11,831 nt of DNA from Gammaproteobacteria bacterium (GTDB taxonomy: Bacteria > Pseudomonadota > Gammaproteobacteria > HK1), in assembly GCA_020444775.1 (NCBI GenBank), contig JAGRHX010000905.1, positions 1-11,831 of the forward strand, in the 5' to 3' direction. Made by a program: the position numbers and the translations under genes. Shown here piece after piece: positions 6,978 to 11,831 of the stretch (its first letter is position 1; each line of letters begins with the position of its first letter). The notes under the pieces were generated by a model. That model saw nothing but the letters and a program-made list of their open reading frames with translations, made no database searches and had not been told where the DNA came from.

Positions 6978-7826
6978 ATGGGAAAGCTGGATGGCAAGTG
7001 TGTAGTCGTTACCGGTGCCAGCCGCGGAATCGGTAAGGTCATCGCCGAGCTGTTCGCGGCCGAGGGCGGCCGCGTGGTTTGTGTGGCTCGAACGCTGAAC
7101 GAGGGCGATCATCGTCTGGAGGGATCCTTGAGCACGACGGTGGCGGCGATCCGTGACGCCGGTGGCGAGGCGCATGCCATCGCCGCGGACATCTCGGTCG
7201 AAGCCGAATGCCTCTCGCTGATCGAGCAGAGTCGCGCGGCTTTCGGACCGGTCGATGTGCTGGTCAACAACGCGGCGCTCAACTACTACCTGCCGACCCA
7301 CGACTATCCCACCAACCGCTGGGTGAAGTCGTTCCAGATCAACGTGCACGCGCCGTTCATCCTGTCCAAGGCGGTGCTGACCGACATGATGGGTGGGCGT
7401 GGTGGCGCTATCGTCAACATCAGCTCGGGCGCGGCGATCGGACCCGGGCGAGGGCCGTATGAGGACAAGACCGTGCGCGGTGGCACCATGTACGGGGCGA
7501 GCAAGGCGGCGCTGGAACGCTTTACGCAAGGCCTGGCCCAGGAGATGGCGCAGCATGGCAACATCTCGATCACCGCGGTCTCGCCGTCGCGCGTGGTGCC
7601 GACGCCGGGCACCGTGTTCCATCGACTGGTCAGCGGTATGGACGATCCGCGTGGCGAGCCGCCGATGATGATGGCCAGAGCGGCACTGCTGTTGGCCACG
7701 GAGCCCCCCGAGAAGGTCAACGGCCGGGTCACCTACAGTCAGCAGATCCTCAAGGAGTTCGGCTGGATCGACCAGGCGGTCGGGCGAGGTGTCGATAGCG
7801 TCGGCTCGGGTTACTCGCAGATCTGA
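6978..7826 (+). CDS. Short-chain dehydrogenase/reductase (SDR)
   Basis: NAD(P)-dependent oxidoreductase of 282 residues, probably cytoplasmic. Classical SDR features are all present: the dinucleotide motif TGASRGIG (12-19), the adenine-site Asp71, NNAA (97-100), the structural Asn122, catalytic Ser149/150 in NISSG, and YGASK with Tyr172 and Lys176. Arg16 in the glycine motif and Arg38 after the second strand suggest NADP(H) preference. After Arg38 a longer loop (ARTLNEGDHRLEGSLSTT) replaces the usual short turn, as in some SDRs acting on acyl-CoA or hydroxy-acid substrates. A GAGGGGG ribosome binding site (6967-6973) precedes the ATG by 4 bp. It lies 97 bp after the CRP-like gene and 161 bp before the CoA-transferase, in the same direction, hinting at one catabolic function. 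The substrate cannot be stated. Confidence 0.93.
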   Translation: MGKLDGKCVVVTGASRGIGKVIAELFAAEGGRVVCVARTLNEGDHRLEGSLSTTVAAIRDAGGEAHAIAADISVEAECLSLIEQSRAAFGPVDVLVNNAALNYYLPTHDYPTNRWVKSFQINVHAPFILSKAVLTDMMGGRGGAIVNISSGAAIGPGRGPYEDKTVRGGTMYGASKAALERFTQGLAQEMAQHGNISITAVSPSRVVPTPGTVFHRLVSGMDDPRGEPPMMMARAALLLATEPPEKVNGRVTYSQQILKEFGWIDQAVGRGVDSVGSGYSQI

Positions 7827-7831
7827 GCCTC

Positions 7832-7853
7832 GACCGATACGGCCGATCGGGTC
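7832..7853 (+). terminator. Small imperfect hairpin after the SDR gene
   Basis: GACCGAT pairs with ATCGGGTC across a 7-nt loop with one bulged G, starting 5 bp after the SDR stop codon. It is short and lacks a T-tract. It may attenuate rather than end transcription into the CoA-transferase gene. Confidence 0.3.
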
Positions 7854-7987
7854 ATAGCGTAGAGAAGTATCCAGCCGATACCGTGCTGATCGATGCGTTC
7901 CCGCTTGGCACGGTTCGGGTCGTCAGGTGACTGGTCGGCAGGTTCCCGGCCGGCGTGTTCAATAGTTCAAAGCAGGTCCGTTCATCC

Positions 7988-10327
7988 ATGAGCTCAGCGA
8001 TCTCCTCCCATGGCGAAGCCTCGTCCGGCGCGCTGCACGGATTCACCGTGCTGGATCTGACCCGTACGGCGGCTGGAGCCCTGGCGACCATGATGCTGGG
8101 TGATCACGGTGCACGTGTGATCCGGCTGTGTGGTGACGACGAGGATTCGAGCCGGGGTGGCGGCTTCCTGGTCTGGGATCGCGGCAAGGAGCGGTATCGG
8201 TTCGATATCGACGATCCGGATCTCCTGAACGGTGAGGCCTTCGAGCGGCTGCTACGCGGTGCCGACGTGCTCGTCGAGGACATGCCGCCCTCGGCAGCAG
8301 GCAGGAGCGCCTTCGAACCCGGGCGTCTGGCGGCGATCAACCCGGCGCTGGTGAGCTGCTCGATCACCGCCTACGGATTGACCGGTCCGCTGAAGGACGA
8401 GCCTGCGATCGACGACCTGGTGCTGGCCCGGACCGGCATACTGGCGAGCATGCCGGGATTCCGTCCACCACCGGTTCACGTGGTGCATCCACTACCCAGC
8501 GTCGGTGCCGCGATCCTGGCCGATCTGGGCATCGTCTCGGCCTTGCTCGCGCGCGAGCGAAGCGGCAGGGGGCGGGCGGTGCGCACCTCCTTGATGGCCG
8601 GCGCATTGCTGTATCACCCCAAGGTGCTGGGTGAACGGTTGGCCCGGCACGTGTTCCAGACCAATCCGTCGGGCAGCGCGCCGTTCTACAGTGTCTACGA
8701 GTGTCGTTGCGGCGCCTGGGTGCAGCTCGGCTGTGTGCATCTGGGGTTCATCGGTCGTGCCGCGAAGCTGATGGGCATTGCCGAGCGACTGGAGGACCCG
8801 ATCTACGGTGGTGGGCATCAGCCGAAGACGCCGGAAGCCGACGCCGAGCTACGTACCATCCTCACCGACATCATCAGACAGCGCGATTACGAGGACTGGG
8901 CCGCGGATTTCGAGGCCGCCGACATCCCCTTCGCCCGTGCGCGACAGACCGAGGAGGGTCTGGACGACCCGCAGATCGCGCACAACCAGATGGTCGTGGA
9001 GCTCGACGATCCAAAGGTCGGGCGGATGCAGCAGATGGGTGTGGCGGTCGAGCTGAGCGGCACGCGGGGTGTGGTGCGGGGGCCGCGTCAGCCTATCCAT
9101 GACGGCTTGCCGGCGTTGCAGCCGCTGTCGCCGCGTCTGGAGGCGGGTGGGCCGCTGCGACCGCCGCTCGAAGGCGTTCGGGTGCTCGAGATCACCAACC
9201 TGATCGCAGGCCCAACCGGCGGTCGTCTGCTGGCTGACCTGGGCGCGGACGTGGTCAAGCTGGAGCCGTTGGCCGGTGACATCTCGCGTCCGATCGGCCG
9301 TACCTATTTCTACAGCGTCAACTTCAACAAGCGGTCGATCTCGGTCGACACCGGTCGCGACGAGGGCAAGGCCCTGGTGCAGCGGGTCGCCGCGTCCGCA
9401 GATGTGGTGCTGGCCAATTTGCGACCCCATGCCACCGAGCGTATGGGAATCGGCCCGGCGGTGAACCCGCGACTCATCCAGACCCACCTGACCGGCTACG
9501 GCTGGACCGGGCCGTACTCCAAGCGACCCGGCATCGATCCGCTGGCGCAGGCCTTGATGGGGTTGCAGCGGGCACAGGGTGGTGAGTACAACCAGCCGGT
9601 GTTTCCGGCGCAGCTCGCGCCCACCGATTTCACCACCGGCGCACTGGGGGCGTTCGGCTCGGTGCTCGCCCTGCTGGCGCGAAGCCGGCGTGGCGTGGTG
9701 CAGCGCGTCGATTCGAATCTGCTCAGCGGCGGCATCATGCTCAGCTCGGAATGGTTCACACGCTACGCCGGTAAGCCACGCCGACCCCTGGCCGACAAGG
9801 CACAGTACGGGCTCAATCCCTTCCACCGCTTGTACCGGCTCACGGACGGCTGGGTCTACATCGCCGCGGACACGGCCGAGCAGCGCGCGGCGCTGCTACG
9901 TGTTGCCGGCGTCGCCGAGGCCGCGTCCGAGGAGGCGTCCGGTAGTCTGCATCCCAACGATACGCCATTCGCGGCCACGCTCGCGGAACGGCTGGCGGAC
10001 CACAGCAGATCTGGACTGATGGAGCAACTGCGAGCGGCGGCTGTGCCCCACGCTGAAGCCGTGCCCGGTGACAGCCAGGTATTCCTCGAGGATCCGCATG
10101 CCCTGGCCAACCAGATGGTCGCGAGTGTGAACCATCCGACCGCCGGCGCCTTGAAGGTCGCGGTGCAGCTGGTGCAGTTCGCGGATACCCCGGCGCCGAC
10201 ACCGAGATCGACCCCCCTGCTCGGCCAGCAGGTGCGCGATGTGATGCACGAGGTCGGCTATCGTCACGACGAGATCGAGGCCTTCTACGAGCAGGGCGTG
10301 GTCAAGACCGACACGGGACAGGGGTGA
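7988..10327 (+). CDS. Tandem two-domain class III (CaiB/BaiF) CoA-transferase
   Basis: Predicted to move coenzyme A between carboxylic acids. At 779 residues it is about twice the usual 380-440, because two complete family III domains are joined. Domain 1 covers about 18-390 (GFTVLDLTRTAAGALATMML) and domain 2 about 393-770 (GVRVLEITNLIAGPTGGRLL). Domain 2 looks catalytic: canonical IAGP, DLGADVVKLEP and Asp547 in LAPTDFTTGALGAFG, the position of the nucleophilic Asp169 of formyl-CoA transferase. Domain 1 carries Ser171 at the aligned place (HPLPSVGAAILADLG) and has AGA and RLCGD instead of AGP and KLEP, so it is probably inactive and structural. The DMSP CoA-transferase/lyase DddD is a known enzyme with a similar double architecture, but nothing nearby supports that substrate. 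Start: ATG 7988 preferred; GTG 7955 is in frame, and both have weak ribosome sites. Confidence 0.93.
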   Translation: MSSAISSHGEASSGALHGFTVLDLTRTAAGALATMMLGDHGARVIRLCGDDEDSSRGGGFLVWDRGKERYRFDIDDPDLLNGEAFERLLRGADVLVEDMPPSAAGRSAFEPGRLAAINPALVSCSITAYGLTGPLKDEPAIDDLVLARTGILASMPGFRPPPVHVVHPLPSVGAAILADLGIVSALLARERSGRGRAVRTSLMAGALLYHPKVLGERLARHVFQTNPSGSAPFYSVYECRCGAWVQLGCVHLGFIGRAAKLMGIAERLEDPIYGGGHQPKTPEADAELRTILTDIIRQRDYEDWAADFEAADIPFARARQTEEGLDDPQIAHNQMVVELDDPKVGRMQQMGVAVELSGTRGVVRGPRQPIHDGLPALQPLSPRLEAGGPLRPPLEGVRVLEITNLIAGPTGGRLLADLGADVVKLEPLAGDISRPIGRTYFYSVNFNKRSISVDTGRDEGKALVQRVAASADVVLANLRPHATERMGIGPAVNPRLIQTHLTGYGWTGPYSKRPGIDPLAQALMGLQRAQGGEYNQPVFPAQLAPTDFTTGALGAFGSVLALLARSRRGVVQRVDSNLLSGGIMLSSEWFTRYAGKPRRPLADKAQYGLNPFHRLYRLTDGWVYIAADTAEQRAALLRVAGVAEAASEEASGSLHPNDTPFAATLAERLADHSRSGLMEQLRAAAVPHAEAVPGDSQVFLEDPHALANQMVASVNHPTAGALKVAVQLVQFADTPAPTPRSTPLLGQQVRDVMHEVGYRHDEIEAFYEQGVVKTDTGQG

Positions 10328-10341
10328 CACCGGAAGGGGCT

Positions 10342-10358
10342 GAGTCGCAGCTCGACTC
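10342..10358. terminator. Hairpin between convergent genes
   Basis: GAGTCG and CGACTC form a perfect 6-bp stem around a 5-nt loop. It lies in the 34-bp gap between the CoA-transferase stop (10325-10327) and the stop of the minus-strand gene (10362-10364). An alternative outer pairing, CTGAG with CTCAG (10340-10365), reaches the stop codon of the minus gene. The position suits a bidirectional terminator, but no T-tract exists on either side. Confidence 0.45.
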
Positions 10359-10361
10359 GGC

Positions 10362-11831
10362 TCAGTACAGGCCCAGCCCGAACAGCGCGCGACACGATCG
10401 CGGTCGGCTGTGCTCGTCGCGCAGCACCGCTCGCTCGGCACGCAGCCGGTCGGCGCTGACAAAGAACGCTTCGTTACGCCGTGCGAGCTGCATGGCATCA
10501 ATCTCCACGCCGAGAAATCGCCCTTCCTTGACCAGTCGGGCGAATGTCGGCACAGATTGCTGACGCCAGAGCCGTTTGATCCAGCGCGAGAACAGACCGT
10601 TGTCCCAGAATCCGACCGCGAGCCCCTGTCCCGGTGGCGCCCAGCGATAATCGCCGATATCGCGATCGTCCTTGCGTCGGTGGGCGATGAGCAGATCCCG
10701 CAGCGGCGTACGCGCGCCGAACTCGAACAGGGTCGCGCTGACCACACCCTGGTCAGCGCGGATTCTCTCGACCAGGCCGGGCAGGGCATGCATCAGATCG
10801 GACCGGCTCTCACCATGTAGCAGCAGGTCGTAGAAGGTGTAGTCAGCCGGGTAGGCGGCCGCCGCGCCGGACCGGGCGTCGCAGCCCAGATGGGCCCAAG
10901 GCACGTGGATGGTCCGGTGCAGCTCTCGCCACAGCTTATCTGGACTCGAGACACCCACGGCTGGCGCGTCGCCAGCTGACCACGGCGGCTCCTCGACAAA
11001 GGGAATGACACCGGCCGCTTTCAACCAGGACATCGCGAACGCGGCGCATCCCGCACCGCTACCCCGGTGCGGGCGGCTCAGCAGCGAACCGAAGCGTCGG
11101 TATTGACCGCGCGCGATGTACTCGACGAAGGTGTCGAGTGCGTCCCGGGCATTCTCGGCCGGGAGCTTGAAGCGTGCGAAGACCACATTGCCATCGGTGA
11201 TGATGTGCTCGGGACCCACATTGCGACCGTTCTCGATGCGATAGTGCAGACCGTCGATCACGCGGAGCCGACGTTGACGAAGCGCCAGCTCATCACGTAC
11301 CTCGGTGGCCGAGTTCAGCCGTCCCGGCTGCGGCGTCAGTAACACACCGCCAATGCCGAGCTGCTGACCGAAGCTCAGCGCCACGAGCTCCTGGTCGGCG
11401 CGCTGTATGGTGGTCATGCCCGTGTACAGGACCGGATGGCCGCCGAGCATCAGCTTGACGAAGAAGTGTCCGATCGGATGATTCGGCACGGCTAGCTTCT
11501 CGGCGTCGTCGGTGAACACGGCGCTCACGTAGTTCGAGTACGCGCTCTTGACCAGATCCGCGGGACTTCGCATGTCCAGACCTCGGTCCACACCGGGCTC
11601 GCGGGACGGCAGGTCCGCGAGCGGCGGGTCGACCTGATACAGGGTCAACAGCGCGTACTCGCGGCCCTGACGGTCGTAGAGTGGCGGCAGGATGGGGTCG
11701 CTGGTCACATCGGTGAAACGCGGCACGTCCGGATCGATCTCCGGGTCATAGCCATGCTCGATGTGCTTCAGGTCGATGCGAGCGGGTAGATTGGAGCTCG
11801 CCGCTGACGCGTCCCCGGAGAGCTCGAACAC
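10362..11831 (-). CDS. Hypothetical protein, possible papain-like His/Cys fold (5' partial)
   Basis: I do not recognise this protein. The frame is open for 489 residues to the window edge, where the last codon is GTG; that may be a start but the gene more likely continues outside. No membrane segment or signal peptide is visible in the part present. Residues 1-95 are rich in D, P and R. A segment HPIGHFFVKLMLGGHPVLYTG (118-138) is followed about 125 residues later by GSGAGCAAFAMSWLKAAG, with Cys262 at the head of a helix. A His in GHxFV followed by Cys at a helix start recalls permuted papain-like (NlpC/P60, LRAT-like) domains, but this is pattern resemblance only. The C-terminal part has many R and W residues (WDNGLFSRWIKRLW) and ends FGLGLY. 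It converges on the CoA-transferase gene and shares no visible operon partner. Even codon usage and an uninterrupted frame make it a genuine gene. Confidence 0.8.
   Translation of the reverse strand: MFELSGDASAASSNLPARIDLKHIEHGYDPEIDPDVPRFTDVTSDPILPPLYDRQGREYALLTLYQVDPPLADLPSREPGVDRGLDMRSPADLVKSAYSNYVSAVFTDDAEKLAVPNHPIGHFFVKLMLGGHPVLYTGMTTIQRADQELVALSFGQQLGIGGVLLTPQPGRLNSATEVRDELALRQRRLRVIDGLHYRIENGRNVGPEHIITDGNVVFARFKLPAENARDALDTFVEYIARGQYRRFGSLLSRPHRGSGAGCAAFAMSWLKAAGVIPFVEEPPWSAGDAPAVGVSSPDKLWRELHRTIHVPWAHLGCDARSGAAAAYPADYTFYDLLLHGESRSDLMHALPGLVERIRADQGVVSATLFEFGARTPLRDLLIAHRRKDDRDIGDYRWAPPGQGLAVGFWDNGLFSRWIKRLWRQQSVPTFARLVKEGRFLGVEIDAMQLARRNEAFFVSADRLRAERAVLRDEHSRPRSCRALFGLGLY

Noticed and set aside
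7955..7987. GTG start adding 11 residues to the CoA-transferase
   Set aside because: Possible, but the added residues lie before the first conserved segment and the ribosome site is no better than that of ATG 7988.
8849..9826. Minus-strand open frame of 325 codons inside the CoA-transferase gene
   Set aside because: Antisense to conserved domains on the plus strand; composition is low-complexity H/R/Q/G-rich with no motif.
7988..10327. Naming the CoA-transferase as the DMSP lyase DddD
   Set aside because: Only the double-domain layout agrees. No BCCT transporter or other ddd gene is in the window, and I cannot align it to DddD from memory.

Overview
The window is an ordinary-density stretch of a GC-rich (roughly 63-65% by eye) bacterial chromosome. 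The Fe-type superoxide dismutase closely resembles the enterobacterial SodB pattern, and the four-gene GldA/GldF/GldG/DUF4340 transporter operon is common in gammaproteobacteria. I therefore infer a high-GC gammaproteobacterium, but nothing here fixes the genus.

Layout. (1) Positions 1-4878, plus strand: a tightly packed ABC-transporter operon. It holds an ATPase (5' end cut off by the window), an ABC-2 permease, a GldG-type auxiliary protein and a DUF4340 membrane-anchored protein. The gaps are 11, 13 and 18 bp, and a strong hairpin follows at 4888-4913. (2) Positions 4914-5226: a GC-rich non-coding region with several further hairpins, leading to sodB. (3) Positions 5227-5894: monocistronic sodB with a perfect 13-bp stem just after it. 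(4) Positions 5895-6880: a non-coding leader with a nested inverted repeat, then a CRP/FNR-family regulator. Its cyclic-nucleotide pocket and recognition helix look CRP-like. (5) Positions 6978-10327, plus strand: a short-chain dehydrogenase and a large tandem (two-domain) class III CoA-transferase of the CaiB/BaiF family. (6) Positions 10362-11831, minus strand: a convergent gene of unknown function, cut at its 5' end by the window edge.

How the parts relate. The ABC operon encodes one membrane complex: cytoplasmic ATPase, six-helix permease, and two proteins with large extracytoplasmic regions. sodB is a stand-alone oxidative-stress gene. The regulator, dehydrogenase and CoA-transferase lie in one direction and may form a regulated acyl-CoA or carboxylic-acid catabolic module; this is inferred from order alone.

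The points most worth a second look are two. The N-terminal half of the CoA-transferase carries Ser where the C-terminal half carries the catalytic Asp. The unrecognised minus-strand protein has a His/Cys arrangement that might be a papain-like fold. I saw no tRNA, rRNA, CRISPR array, insertion sequence or obvious defence system.
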